A DNA stretch of 50,012 nucleotides from an uncultured Lachnospiraceae bacterium (GTDB lineage Bacteria; Bacillota; Clostridia; Lachnospirales; Lachnospiraceae). The notes beneath the pieces are model-generated. The model worked only from the letters and a program-made list of their open reading frames with translations. It searched no databases and was not told the origin of the DNA. Positions 16,361 to 26,400 of the stretch are shown piece by piece. Position numbers and translations under genes: made by a program. Where the stretch lies: positions 1 through 50,012 of the forward strand of contig CAJOGN010000008.1 in assembly GCA_905234245.1 (NCBI GenBank), in the 5' to 3' direction. Each line of letters starts with the position of its first letter. The first letter of the stretch is position 1.

Positions 16361-17185
16361 ATGGGATTTTTTAAAGAATTTAAGGATGATTTTTCAGACG
16401 CAGTAGGTGAACTTGTCCCTGATGCTAATTATGAGGGTGAAGAAGAGAATCTCGAGACGTCAGATGATATGGTAGACACATTAGATGAAGAAATTGATGT
16501 AGATAATGAATTATCTAAGCTTGACGGACTCTTCGAGCAGGTATCTAAGAAGGTTGACAACAATGAGACAATCGCTGTAACAGATACTATAGAGCCTGAG
16601 AAGGAAGAGAAGACAGAAGTTAAGGAAGAGAAGAAGGAAGAGAAGAAGGAGAGTAATAATATGGATACATTTCAGACATATACACCTGCAGATACAACGT
16701 CTAATACTGTTTCAACACCTGTATCAACAGGTAATGTTGCAAGTGATGAGAATGCAGTAATTACTAAGGGTATGACAATTACAGGTAATCTTGAATCAAC
16801 AGGTTCAATCAATGTTGAAGGAACTGTTAATGGTGATATTACATGTAATGGTAAGCTCGTTATTGCAGGTTACGTTGAAGGAAACAGTAATTCTTCAGAG
16901 TTCTTTGCAGATTCAGCTAAGGTAGTTGGTGAGGTTAATACTACAGGTACAGCTAAGGTTGGCGTTGGTTCAGTAGTAGTTGGTAATATTGTTGCTACAT
17001 CTGCTGTAATCGCTGGTGCTGTAAAGGGTGATATCGATGTACAGGGACCAGTTGTTGTGGATACATCAGCTGTAGTAGTTGGTAATATTAAGTCACGTTC
17101 AGTACAGATTAACAACGGTGCTGTTATTGAAGGTTTCTGTTCACAGACATACGCAGATGTTGATGTTGAGGGATTATTTGGCTAA
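16361..17185 (+). CDS. Bactofilin-family polymer-forming cytoskeletal protein
   Basis: The protein has a disordered, strongly acidic N-terminal half (residues 20-100, with the alternating Glu/Lys run KEEKTEVKEEKKEEKKE) and a C-terminal bactofilin beta-helix domain at about 130-268. The domain contains the repeating pattern GNLESTGSINVEGTVNGDI ... GVGSVVVGNIVATSAVIAGAVKGDI. Bactofilins polymerise without nucleotide into scaffolds used in wall growth, polarity or organelle placement. The preceding neighbour is a wall deacetylase, which fits a cell-envelope role. TGGAGG ribosome site at 16347-16352. The stop overlaps the pyrH start (TAATG), which couples it to essential UMP kinase. Confidence 0.88.
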   Translation: MGFFKEFKDDFSDAVGELVPDANYEGEEENLETSDDMVDTLDEEIDVDNELSKLDGLFEQVSKKVDNNETIAVTDTIEPEKEEKTEVKEEKKEEKKESNNMDTFQTYTPADTTSNTVSTPVSTGNVASDENAVITKGMTITGNLESTGSINVEGTVNGDITCNGKLVIAGYVEGNSNSSEFFADSAKVVGEVNTTGTAKVGVGSVVVGNIVATSAVIAGAVKGDIDVQGPVVVDTSAVVVGNIKSRSVQINNGAVIEGFCSQTYADVDVEGLFG

Positions 17186-17880
17186 TGAAGAGAGTATTAT
17201 TAAAGCTTAGCGGCGAAGCTTTAGCAGGCGATAAAAAGACAGGCTTTGATGAGGCAACCTGTATAGAGGTTGCTAATCAGGTCAAAGCAATTGTTGATGC
17301 TAATGTTCAGGTTGGTATTGTTATTGGTGGCGGCAATTTTTGGCGTGGTAGAACAAGCAATACAATTGAAAGAACTAAGGCTGACCAAATAGGTATGCTT
17401 GCTACGGTTATGAATTGTATATATGTATCTGAGATTTTTAGATACGTTGGAATGGACACTGTAGTTATGACACAGTTTGCCTGTGGCGATTGTTCTGTAA
17501 TGTTTTCTAAGGATGAGGCTATGAAGGCTTTATCAGAAGGCAAGGTAGTGTTCTTTGCAGGTGGAACAGGTCATCCGTATTTTTCAACAGATACGGCGAC
17601 TACACTTAGAGCTATTGAGATTGAAGCAGATGGAATTCTTCTTGCGAAATCAATTGATGGAGTGTATGACAGCGACCCTGCAACTAATCCAGACGCTAAG
17701 CGTTATGATAAGATTTCTATTCAAGAAGTTATCGATAAGAGATTAGGAGTTGTGGACCTTACAGCTTCTATTATGTGCCTTGAGAATAAGATGCCAATGT
17801 ATGTGTTTGCTCTTAATGAGAAGAATAGCATTAGCAAGGCAATATCAGGTGATTTTAATGGTACAATAGTTACAAATTAG
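17185..17880 (+). CDS. pyrH: UMP kinase (uridylate kinase)
   Basis: PyrH phosphorylates UMP to UDP in pyrimidine synthesis. It belongs to the amino-acid-kinase family and is usually hexameric and feedback-inhibited by UTP. The 231-residue sequence has KRVLLKLSGEALAG at the N terminus, the phosphate-binding GIVIGGGNFWRGR, DQIGMLATVMN, FAGGTGHPYFSTDTAT and LLAKSIDGVYDSDP. The ATG at 17185 overlaps the bactofilin stop. GAGGG lies about 12 bases upstream, so translation is probably coupled. It precedes frr with a 12-base gap, an arrangement found across bacteria. Confidence 0.98.
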   Translation: MKRVLLKLSGEALAGDKKTGFDEATCIEVANQVKAIVDANVQVGIVIGGGNFWRGRTSNTIERTKADQIGMLATVMNCIYVSEIFRYVGMDTVVMTQFACGDCSVMFSKDEAMKALSEGKVVFFAGGTGHPYFSTDTATTLRAIEIEADGILLAKSIDGVYDSDPATNPDAKRYDKISIQEVIDKRLGVVDLTASIMCLENKMPMYVFALNEKNSISKAISGDFNGTIVTN

Positions 17881-17892
17881 GGGGAACTTTCA

Positions 17893-18447
17893 ATGGATGA
17901 GAGATTGGTAAAATATGATGACAAGATGCAGAAATCATTAAACAACTTATATTCTGAGTATAACTCAATTCGCGCAGGTCGTGCTAATCCACACGTGTTA
18001 GATTCAGTGCTTGTTGATTATTATGGTACACCTACTCCAATTCAGCAGGTTGCTAATGTATCTGTACCTGAGCCTAGGTTGATTCAGATTCAACCATGGG
18101 AAGCTTCTATGGTTAAAGAAATTGAGAAGGCTATACAGACATCTGATGTTGGTATTAATCCTACTAATGACGGTAAGGTAATAAGATTAGTATTTCCTGA
18201 GCTTACAGAGGAACGTCGTAAGGAGCTTGCCAAGGATGTTAAAAAGAAGGGCGAGAATGCTAAGGTGGCTGTTAGAAACATAAGAAGAGATGCTAATGAT
18301 TCCTTTAAGAAGCTATCTAAGGAAAGTGATATTTCTGAAGACGATATCAAGGAGTTAGAGGAAAAAGCGCAGAAGTTAACAGATAGCTATATCAAGAAGA
18401 TTGATGATGCTGTTAGTGACAAGACAGAGGAAATTCTTAAAGTATAG
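17893..18447 (+). CDS. frr: Ribosome recycling factor
   Basis: RRF splits the post-termination ribosome together with EF-G. The 184-residue protein has normal length. It shows YSEYNSIRAGRANPHVLDSVLVDYYG near the N terminus (core IRAGRANPHVLD), PIQQVANVSVPEPRLIQIQPWE, and the C-terminal helix NIRRDANDSFKKLSKE. The ribosome site is GGGGGA just before the ATG. It is followed by a terminator, ending the pyrH-frr unit. Confidence 0.98.
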   Translation: MDERLVKYDDKMQKSLNNLYSEYNSIRAGRANPHVLDSVLVDYYGTPTPIQQVANVSVPEPRLIQIQPWEASMVKEIEKAIQTSDVGINPTNDGKVIRLVFPELTEERRKELAKDVKKKGENAKVAVRNIRRDANDSFKKLSKESDISEDDIKELEEKAQKLTDSYIKKIDDAVSDKTEEILKV

Positions 18448-18456
18448 TATAAAAAC

Positions 18457-18486
18457 AAAGGACACGAGGTTTTAGTGTCCTTTTTT
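18457..18486 (+). terminator. Rho-independent terminator after frr
   Basis: GGACAC (18460-18465) pairs with GTGTCC (18475-18480) around a nine-base loop. It is preceded by A residues that can extend the stem and followed by six T (18481-18486). uppS starts 32 bases later with no clear promoter, so termination is probably partial. Confidence 0.8.
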
Positions 18487-18517
18487 CAATAAATAGAGAA
18501 ATAATAGGAGAGAATAT

Positions 18518-19213
18518 ATGGTTCCAAAGCATATTGCAATAATACTTGATGGTAATGGTAGATGGGCGAAGAAGCGTGGTCTTCCTCGTACGGCAGGTCA
18601 TACTCAGGGTGCGAAGAATATTGAGACGATAAGTAGAGCAGCATATAAAATGGGTGTAAAATACCTAACAATATATGTGTTTTCTACTGAGAATTGGACA
18701 AGGCCTCAAAGTGAAGTTGATGCGATTATGAAATTGCTCAATAATTATCTGTCAGATTGTCTTAAGAATGCTAAGAAGAATAATATGCAGGTTAGAATTA
18801 TTGGTGATAAAACAAGACTTTCTGAGGATATGCAGGAAAAAATTGCCAAGCTTGAAGAAGTATCTAAGCAATACGATGGTCTTAATCTTAATGTGGCAAT
18901 TAATTATGGAAGTCGAGATGAGATTGTTAGGGCCACAAAACGGATTGCCACGAAGGTTAAAGATGGAGAAATAGATCCTAATGATATTACAATAGATATG
19001 ATTAGTGAAAACCTTGATACTAAAGAGATTCCAGACCCAGACCTTCTTATTAGAACTAGTGGAGAAGAGAGACTTTCTAATTATTTGCTTTGGCAATTAG
19101 CTTATAGTGAGTTTTATTTTACAGATGTTCCATGGCCTGATTTTTCTAAGAAGGATTTAGAAGAGGCAATTGAGGAATACGGTAGAAGAAATAGAAGGTA
19201 TGGGAACGTTTAG
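18518..19213 (+). CDS. uppS: Isoprenyl transferase, undecaprenyl diphosphate synthase
   Basis: UppS condenses farnesyl diphosphate with isopentenyl units in cis to make the C55 lipid carrier of cell-wall synthesis. The 231-residue protein has the catalytic Asp in IAIILDGNGRWAKKRGL (D11), the AGHTQGAKNI substrate loop and the C-terminal signatures PDLLIRTSGEERLSNYLLWQ (core IRTSGEERLSNYLLWQ) and PWPDF. It is close to the family length but slightly short. The ribosome site AGGAG at 18506-18510 fits ATG 18518. The next genes (cdsA, dxr, rseP, ispG) keep the order of the Bacillus locus and include two MEP-pathway steps that feed this enzyme. Confidence 0.97.
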   Translation: MVPKHIAIILDGNGRWAKKRGLPRTAGHTQGAKNIETISRAAYKMGVKYLTIYVFSTENWTRPQSEVDAIMKLLNNYLSDCLKNAKKNNMQVRIIGDKTRLSEDMQEKIAKLEEVSKQYDGLNLNVAINYGSRDEIVRATKRIATKVKDGEIDPNDITIDMISENLDTKEIPDPDLLIRTSGEERLSNYLLWQLAYSEFYFTDVPWPDFSKKDLEEAIEEYGRRNRRYGNV

Positions 19214-19228
19214 TTGCCAGATTACTTA

Positions 19229-19243
19229 GTAACGAATCGTTAC
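19229..19243. repeat. 15-base perfect palindrome between uppS and cdsA
   Basis: GTAACGA-A-TCGTTAC has seven-base arms around one central A, 15 bases after the uppS stop. It has no T run, so it is not a standard terminator. It could be a small RNA hairpin or a protein site. Confidence 0.5.
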
Positions 19244-19280
19244 CAGGTTTACTTGGTCACATAAAGTAGAAGGAGATAAA

Positions 19281-20126
19281 ATGTCAGATACATCAGTAGA
19301 TAATAAATCAAGTAAGAAATCAGGCTTTATTCAGAGGCTCATATCAGGAATTGTACTTGTTGCAATTCTTCTTGTAATAATTATTACAGGAGGGCCTGTG
19401 CTTTTGGTATCAATGGGTATTATATCCATTATTGGTATGTGGGAGCTTTATAGAGTATTTAATGTACATAAGAAATTAGCAGGTATATTTGGATATGTGT
19501 TCTGTGCATTGTTTTATGCTAATTTACAGTTTGGCTTTTTGAGAGAAACATACTTGTTATTCGTAGTATTTTTGACCTTAGAGCTTGCTATATTTGTGTT
19601 CTCATATCCTAATTACAAAGCAGAACAGATAATGGCAGTATTCTTTGGATTGTTCTATGTTGGTGTTATGATATCTTTTATCTATCAGACAAGGTGTCTG
19701 CCAAATAATGGCGCTTTCGTTGTATGGCTAATATTCTGTTGCTCATGGGGTGCTGATACCTGTGCTTATTGTGTTGGAATGCTATTCGGTAAGCATAAGA
19801 TGTCGCCAAAGCTTAGTCCTAAGAAATCAGTTGAGGGAGCTATCGGTGGTATTGTTGGCGCTGCATTAATTGCTGCAATTTATTTAATAATTGTAAGAAA
19901 CTATATGAATATTGTATGGCTTGATATTGTTATTCTGTCAGGAGTTGTTGCTGTTGGTGCTTTTATCTCTATTATAGGAGACCTTGCTGCTTCAGCAATT
20001 AAGAGATTCTATGATATTAAGGATTATGGCAAGCTTATTCCTGGTCATGGAGGAATTCTAGACAGATTTGACTCTGTTATTATTACTGCACCAATAATAT
20101 ATATGTTATCATTCTATTTTGCATAG
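19281..20126 (+). CDS. cdsA: Phosphatidate cytidylyltransferase
   Basis: CdsA makes CDP-diacylglycerol from phosphatidic acid and CTP, the branch point for all phospholipids. The 281-residue integral membrane protein has about eight hydrophobic segments. It carries the family signature near the C terminus: SIIGDLAASAIKRFYDIKDYGKLIPGHGGILDRFDS (core KDYGKLIPGHGGILDRFDS) and the SPKKSVEGAIGG loop. AAGGAG precedes ATG 19281. It is followed within 10 bases by dxr. Confidence 0.96.
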   Translation: MSDTSVDNKSSKKSGFIQRLISGIVLVAILLVIIITGGPVLLVSMGIISIIGMWELYRVFNVHKKLAGIFGYVFCALFYANLQFGFLRETYLLFVVFLTLELAIFVFSYPNYKAEQIMAVFFGLFYVGVMISFIYQTRCLPNNGAFVVWLIFCCSWGADTCAYCVGMLFGKHKMSPKLSPKKSVEGAIGGIVGAALIAAIYLIIVRNYMNIVWLDIVILSGVVAVGAFISIIGDLAASAIKRFYDIKDYGKLIPGHGGILDRFDSVIITAPIIYMLSFYFA

Positions 20127-20136
20127 GAGGAACAAA

Positions 20137-21276
20137 ATGAGAAAAATTGCTATTCTTGGTACAACAGGTTCTATAGGAACACAGACGCTTTCTATTGTAG
20201 AAGAGAAGAAGGACCTTGACGTTGTTGCAATGTCCTGTGGCTCTAATATTGATTTGTTTGAAAAGCAAATTAGAAAGTTTAGCCCTAAGCTTGTGTCTTG
20301 CGGAAGCGAAGATAAGGCCAACGCTCTTAGGGAAAGAATAGCAGATCTTAATATAGAAGTATTGTCAGGAATGGATGGTCTTGTTGCTGTGGCAACACAT
20401 AGCGAAGCTGAAATAGTTGTTACAGCTATTGTTGGGATGCTTGGAATAAGACCAACTGTTGCCGCTATTAATGCAGGAAAGGATATTGCTCTTGCTAACA
20501 AAGAAACACTTGTTACAGCAGGACATATCATAATGCCTCTTGCCAAGGAAAAGAATATTTCAGTTCTTCCTGTTGATAGTGAACATTCTGCAATATTTCA
20601 GTCTTTACAGGGAAATGAAGTTAATTCTATCCATAAGATATTACTTACTGCAAGTGGTGGACCTTTTAGAGGATTTACCAGTAAGCAGTTAGAAGATGTA
20701 ACCCTAGAAGATGCCCTAAAGCATCCTAACTGGGACATGGGCAATAAAATTACCATTGACTCTGCTACAATGGTTAACAAGGGCTTAGAGGTGATGGAGG
20801 CCAAATGGTTATTTGGTGTTGATTTAGATAGAATTGAAGTGGTAGTACATCCAGAATCTATTCTCCATTCGGCTGTTGAATACGATGATGGTGCTGTGGT
20901 AGGTCAGTTAGGCTTGCCTGATATGAGATTGCCAATTCAGTACGCTTTATATTATCCGAAGAGACTTCCTATGTCAGGAGAATATCTTGATTTATTCAAG
21001 ATTGGTTCTCTTACATTTGAAAAGCCTGATATGAATGTATTTGTAGGATTAAAGCTTGCCATTGAAGCACAAAGACAAGGTGGCAATGTACCTACAATTT
21101 TCAATGCTGCAAATGAGAAAGCTGTAGCCTTGTTTTTAAATAAAAAGATTAGTTTCACTGATATATACAGATTGATTGAAGATTCTATGAATAGTATTGA
21201 GATTATTAAAGATCCTAGCCTTGATGAGATTCTATATACGGAACAGGAAGTATATAAATATTTATCTAAATACTAA
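20137..21276 (+). CDS. dxr: 1-deoxy-D-xylulose 5-phosphate reductoisomerase
   Basis: Dxr (IspC) performs the first committed step of the MEP isoprenoid pathway: NADPH-dependent rearrangement and reduction of DXP to MEP. It is the target of fosmidomycin. The 379-residue sequence has the Rossmann motif ILGTTGSIGTQTL, ALANKETLVTAG, the metal/substrate loop VDSEHSAIFQSL, TASGGPFRG, HPNWDMGNKITIDSATMVNK (core MGNKITIDSATMVNK) and HPESILHSAVEY. The start was set at ATG 20137, which has AGGAGG at 20125-20130. An in-frame TTG at 20119 lies before that site and inside the cdsA end. Confidence 0.98.
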   Translation: MRKIAILGTTGSIGTQTLSIVEEKKDLDVVAMSCGSNIDLFEKQIRKFSPKLVSCGSEDKANALRERIADLNIEVLSGMDGLVAVATHSEAEIVVTAIVGMLGIRPTVAAINAGKDIALANKETLVTAGHIIMPLAKEKNISVLPVDSEHSAIFQSLQGNEVNSIHKILLTASGGPFRGFTSKQLEDVTLEDALKHPNWDMGNKITIDSATMVNKGLEVMEAKWLFGVDLDRIEVVVHPESILHSAVEYDDGAVVGQLGLPDMRLPIQYALYYPKRLPMSGEYLDLFKIGSLTFEKPDMNVFVGLKLAIEAQRQGGNVPTIFNAANEKAVALFLNKKISFTDIYRLIEDSMNSIEIIKDPSLDEILYTEQEVYKYLSKY

Positions 21277-21291
21277 AGCGGAGATTATTTA

Positions 21292-22332
21292 ATGCTTAAG
21301 ATTTTAATTGCGATTCTAATTTTTAGTTTTATAATTATATTTCATGAATTAGGTCACTTCTGGGTTGCGAAAATGTGTGACGTTAAGGTCAATGAATTCT
21401 GGCTTGGAATGGGGCCTACGCTATTACATTTTACTAAAGGAGAGACTAAGTACTGTCTTAAATTACTTCCTTTTGGTGGGGCGTGTGTAATGGAAGGCGA
21501 GGATGAAGAAAGTGATGATGAGAGGGCTTTTAATAAGAAGCCTGTATGGAAGAGATTTTTAATTGTTGCTGCGGGGCCTTTTAATAACTTTATTCTTGCT
21601 GCAGTACTATGCTTTATTGTAATTGCGACGGTGGGAATAGATAAACCAGTTGTTGACTCTGTTTCTGAAGGTTATAGTGCTGCTGAACAGGGGATTTTGC
21701 CTGGAGATGAGATAATATATCTTGATAATTACAGAGTTCATTTTTCTCATGAGATTTCTGCCTATGTATTTTTCCATAAAGAGGATACAATAGAAATGAC
21801 CTATGAGAGAAATGGTGACAGAAATTCAGTTTATGTTACACCTAGACTTAAGGAGGATACAGGTAAGTATCTTATAGGAGTCAACTGGGAAGGTGAATAT
21901 GAGAAGGGTAATTTCTTCGAGAATATATACTACGGTATGTGCCAGATGAAGTATTATATATATTCTACCATCAAGAGTCTGTCGGCGTTGATTACAGGTC
22001 AGGTATCTATTAAGGAGATGTCAGGACCTGTTGGAATTGTCAAGGTTATTGGTGATACTTATGAAAAGTCAAAGGATTCAGGGGCATTAGCAGTTGTAAT
22101 GAATCTGTTGAATCTAGCGGCACTTCTTTCTGCCAATCTGGTTGTAATGAATCTACTGCCTCTTCCTGCACTTGATGGTGGAAGACTTGTGTTATTTATT
22201 GTAGAAGCAATTAGAGGCAAGAAGCTGAATGAGAAGATAGAAGGTAAGATTCATTTTGTTGGACTTGTCCTATTAATGGGACTGATGGTGTTTATAATGT
22301 ATAATGATATAGTTAAAGTATTCTTTAGCTGA
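21292..22332 (+). CDS. rseP: Site-2 protease RseP/RasP (M50 family)
   Basis: This intramembrane zinc metalloprotease cleaves membrane-spanning anti-sigma factors and leftover signal peptides. The 346-residue protein has the HExxH motif at H18-E19-L-G-H22 in the first membrane helix, a PDZ domain at about 115-185, and the conserved NLLPLPALDGGR motif whose Asp is the third zinc ligand. It therefore looks active. The ribosome site CGGAG is followed by ATG 21292. It lies between dxr and ispG, its usual place in Firmicutes. Confidence 0.96.
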   Translation: MLKILIAILIFSFIIIFHELGHFWVAKMCDVKVNEFWLGMGPTLLHFTKGETKYCLKLLPFGGACVMEGEDEESDDERAFNKKPVWKRFLIVAAGPFNNFILAAVLCFIVIATVGIDKPVVDSVSEGYSAAEQGILPGDEIIYLDNYRVHFSHEISAYVFFHKEDTIEMTYERNGDRNSVYVTPRLKEDTGKYLIGVNWEGEYEKGNFFENIYYGMCQMKYYIYSTIKSLSALITGQVSIKEMSGPVGIVKVIGDTYEKSKDSGALAVVMNLLNLAALLSANLVVMNLLPLPALDGGRLVLFIVEAIRGKKLNEKIEGKIHFVGLVLLMGLMVFIMYNDIVKVFFS

Positions 22333-22345
22333 TAGGGGGTATTAT

Positions 22346-23401
22346 ATGGGAAGAAATGATACGAAGGTAATTCATATTGGTGACAGAGTAATTGGTGGTG
22401 GTAATCCAATTCTTATTCAGTCCATGACCAATACTAAGACAGATGATGTTGAAGCTACAGTAGCGCAGATTAATAAGTTAGCAGATGCTGGCTGCGATAT
22501 TATTAGATGTGCTGTTCCTAATATGGAAGCGGCTAATGCACTATCTTCCATTAAGAGTAGAATTAACATACCTCTCGTAGCAGATATACATTTTGATTAT
22601 AAGCTGGCTATTGCTGCAATTGAAAATGGTGCTGATAAGATTAGAATTAATCCTGGTAATATTGGTTCAACTGATAGAATCAAGGCAGTTGTAGATGCAG
22701 CCAAGGCTAAGAATATTCCTATTAGAGTTGGTGTTAATTCTGGCTCCTTAGAAAAGGAAATTGTCGAGAAAAATGGCGGTGTAACAGCTGAAGGGATTGT
22801 TGAATCAGCCATTGATAAGGTAAGAATAATTGAAGACCTAGGATATGATAATCTTGTAGTTAGTATTAAGTCGTCTGATGTACTTATGTGTGTTAAAGCA
22901 CATGAATTAGTTTCGAAAGAGATAAATTATCCCCTTCATGTAGGCATTACAGAATCGGGTACAATTATATCAGGTAATATTAAGTCATCTATAGGGCTAG
23001 GATTAATCCTAAATCAGGGTATTGGTGATACAATTCGAGTATCTCTTACAGGAGACCCATTAGAAGAGATAAAGTCTGCAAAGCTAATTCTTAGAACTCT
23101 TGGATTAAGACAGGGTGGAATAGAAGTAATATCTTGCCCTACCTGTGGTAGAACGCAGATTGACCTTATATCTCTCGCTAATCAGGTTGAGAATATGGTT
23201 GCTGATATTCCTCTTAATATCAAGGTGGCTGTTATGGGATGTGTTGTTAACGGCCCTGGTGAAGCCAAGGAAGCTGATATTGGTATTGCTGGTGGAATTA
23301 ATGAAGGCCTTATTATTAAGAAGGGTGAAATTATTAAGAAGGTTCCTGAAGATAAGCTGATTAGTGAATTGAGAAATGAATTACTTAATTGGAGTGAATA
23401 G
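22346..23401 (+). CDS. ispG: 4-hydroxy-3-methylbut-2-enyl diphosphate synthase (flavodoxin-type)
   Basis: IspG (GcpE) is a [4Fe-4S] enzyme that reduces MEcPP to HMBPP, the penultimate MEP-pathway step. The 351-residue protein is a TIM barrel followed by the cluster domain. Cluster ligands C264 and C267 (SCPTCGR) and C299 (GCVVNGPGE, with E306) are present. N-terminal NPILIQSMTNTKTDD and DIHFDYKLA also match. A GGGGG ribosome site lies just before the ATG. It is 6 bases upstream of polC. Confidence 0.98.
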   Translation: MGRNDTKVIHIGDRVIGGGNPILIQSMTNTKTDDVEATVAQINKLADAGCDIIRCAVPNMEAANALSSIKSRINIPLVADIHFDYKLAIAAIENGADKIRINPGNIGSTDRIKAVVDAAKAKNIPIRVGVNSGSLEKEIVEKNGGVTAEGIVESAIDKVRIIEDLGYDNLVVSIKSSDVLMCVKAHELVSKEINYPLHVGITESGTIISGNIKSSIGLGLILNQGIGDTIRVSLTGDPLEEIKSAKLILRTLGLRQGGIEVISCPTCGRTQIDLISLANQVENMVADIPLNIKVAVMGCVVNGPGEAKEADIGIAGGINEGLIIKKGEIIKKVPEDKLISELRNELLNWSE

Positions 23402-23407
23402 ATATCT

Positions 23408-26400
23408 ATGGACAAACTGTTTTTTGAAGCGTTTCCTAGCATACAATTAGATAATGATTTGCATAATGCGTTGAATGATTCAATGGTAACTAAGGTAAGT
23501 ACTAACAGCTCGAAGGATGCTGTTAGTGTTTACCTTTATTGTCGTAGAGTAATTCCTAAAAGAAGAATTAGAACCCTAGAAGAACAGATTAAGAAGCAGA
23601 TATTCTCTTATGATGATATTAAGATAAATGTTATTGAGAAGTTCGAGTTGTCTTCTCAATACAGTGTTGAGTCTTTTTATAATGAATATATTGATAGTAT
23701 ATATCATGAGGTTAGTGAATATAGTTCATATATGCTGGCTGTAATTAAGAGGGCTGATTTTGTATTTGAGGATAATAAGCTTACTATTGTTCTTGAGGAT
23801 AATATTTTTACTCGTAGCAGAGAGGAAGAGATTATACATATATTTCATTCGATTTTCTGTGATAGAGCAGGGTTAAATGTAATAATTGATGTAGATTATA
23901 AGGAGGCTAAAAAGACTAATTATCAAGAGAAGAATGAAACATATATTAGGAATAAGGTTGATAAGATAGTAGACAGACTTGAAGAGATTAAGGAAAGAGA
24001 AGAAGAGGAAAGAGAAGAGGATGTTGTAGGGAGTAAGAAGAATAATAAGAAAACCTACGGACTTGTCAGATCTAGCAACAAAGATGTAATGTATGGCAAG
24101 GATTTCGATGGTGATGCTATTAATATTATCGAGCTTAATGATGCTGATTGTGGTAATTATGTAATTATTTCTGGAGAGATTTTTGGAATAGATTACAGAG
24201 AGATTCGTAATGAGAAGACAATTGCTACAGTATCTATTTATGATGGCTCTGATTCCATAGATATTAAATTCTTCCTTAGAAATGATTTGCTTTCAGAATT
24301 CAAATCACATTTTAATGAAAAACAAGGTATTAAAGTTAAAGGTATACTTGACTATGACAACTTTACGAAAGAGACTAACATATCAAGAATAGAAGGTGTT
24401 AAGAAGACTTCTATAGCCTCTAGCGTTAGGATGGATAATTCTATTGAGAAAAGGGTAGAATTACATTGTCATACTAAGTTCTCAGAGATGGATGGAGTAT
24501 CATACGCTACTGATATATATAAACAGGCCAAGAAATGGGGTCATACAGCCCTTGCGATTACAGACCATGGTGTTGTTCAGGCTTTTACAGAAAAGGGCTT
24601 AATGCATGGAGCCTATGATGATTCTGACTTCAAGATGATTCTTGGTTGTGAAGCATATATCGTTGATGATTATAAAGGTGTAGTGACTAACTCAAAGGGT
24701 CAGAGTCTTCATAATACCTATGTTGTATTTGATATAGAGACAACAGGGCGAAATGCGTATAAGGATAGGATTATAGAAATTGGCGCTGTCAAAGTCGAAA
24801 ATGATAAGATAGTTGATAGATATTCTACATTTGTTAATCCTAAGAGGCCTATTCCTTATGAGATATTCCAGTTAACATCTATTACAGATGATGATGTTAT
24901 TGATGCGCCAACAATTGATAAGGTGCTTCCTGAGTTTCTTGAATTTTGTGAAGATTGCATTATGGTAGCTCATAATGCTGATTTTGATATGGGATTTATA
25001 ATTGCAAATGCTAATGAGTTAGGTATTTCACTAGATAAAACCTATGTTGATACCTTAGGCTTAGCAAGATTCCTGCTACATGATATAAGTAAATTCACAT
25101 TAGATGCTGTTGCCAAGAAGCTGAAGATTAAGCTGGAACATCATCACAGGGCTGTAGATGATGCTCTATGTACTGCATATATATTTATCGATTTTTATAA
25201 GAGGCTGATTAAGCTAGAAATTGATAATTTAGATGAGATTAATGAGAAATTCATTATGGATGAAAAGGCAATAAGTAAGCTTTTTTCATACCACTGTATT
25301 ATATTAGCTAAGAATGATATTGGAAGGATTAATCTATACAAGCTAATATCTGACTCGCATCTTAAGTATTTTAACAGAAGACCTAAGATGCCTAAGAGCC
25401 TAATTAATGAATACAGGGAAGGGCTCATTATTGGTTCTGCTTGTGAAGCAGGAGAATTATATAGAGCTCTTCTTGAGGGAAAAAGTGATGAAGAAGTGGC
25501 TAAGATTGTAGATTTCTATGATTATCTTGAATTACAGCCTGTAGGTAATAATGAATTTATGGTTGCAAGTCCAAAATATGATATTGAATCATTAGAGGAT
25601 ATTAGAGATATTAATAGGCAGATAGTTCGATTAGGTCAGAAGTTCAATAAGCTAGTGTGTGCGACCTGTGATGTACATTTCTTAAATCCAGAGGATGAAG
25701 TATATAGAAGAATTATAATGGCAGGTAAGGGCTTTGATGATGCAGATGATCAGGCGCCTTTATATCTTCATACAACTGATGAGATGCTAGATGAATTCGC
25801 TTATCTTGGATATGACAAGGCGAAAGAAATTGTCATTACTAATACTAACAAGATTGCAGATATGTGCGATAGAATTAAGCCAGTTCGACCTGACAAATGT
25901 CCTCCTGTAATCGAGAATTCTGACCAGATGCTTAGGGATATATGCTATAACAAGGCCCATGAGATGTATGGAGAGGATTTACCGGAGGTTGTATCAGAAC
26001 GATTAGAGCGTGAGCTTAATTCTATTATAGGCAATGGCTACGCCGTAATGTATATAATCGCTCAAAAGCTTGTATGGAAGTCTGTAGAGGATGGATACTT
26101 GGTTGGCTCCCGTGGTTCTGTTGGTTCTTCGTTTGCGGCAACTATGGCAGGTATTACAGAAGTTAATCCCTTAAGTCCTCATTATCTATGTACGAAATGT
26201 CATTATGCCGAGTTTGATTCAGATGATGTTAAGGAATTTGCTGGTCGTGCTGGATGTGATATGCCTGATAAGATATGTCCTAATTGTGGTACGCCTTTAT
26301 CTAAAGAAGGCTTTGATATTCCATTTGAGACATTCTTAGGATTTAAGGGTAATAAAGAGCCTGATATTGACCTTAACTTTTCTAGTGACTATCAATCTAA

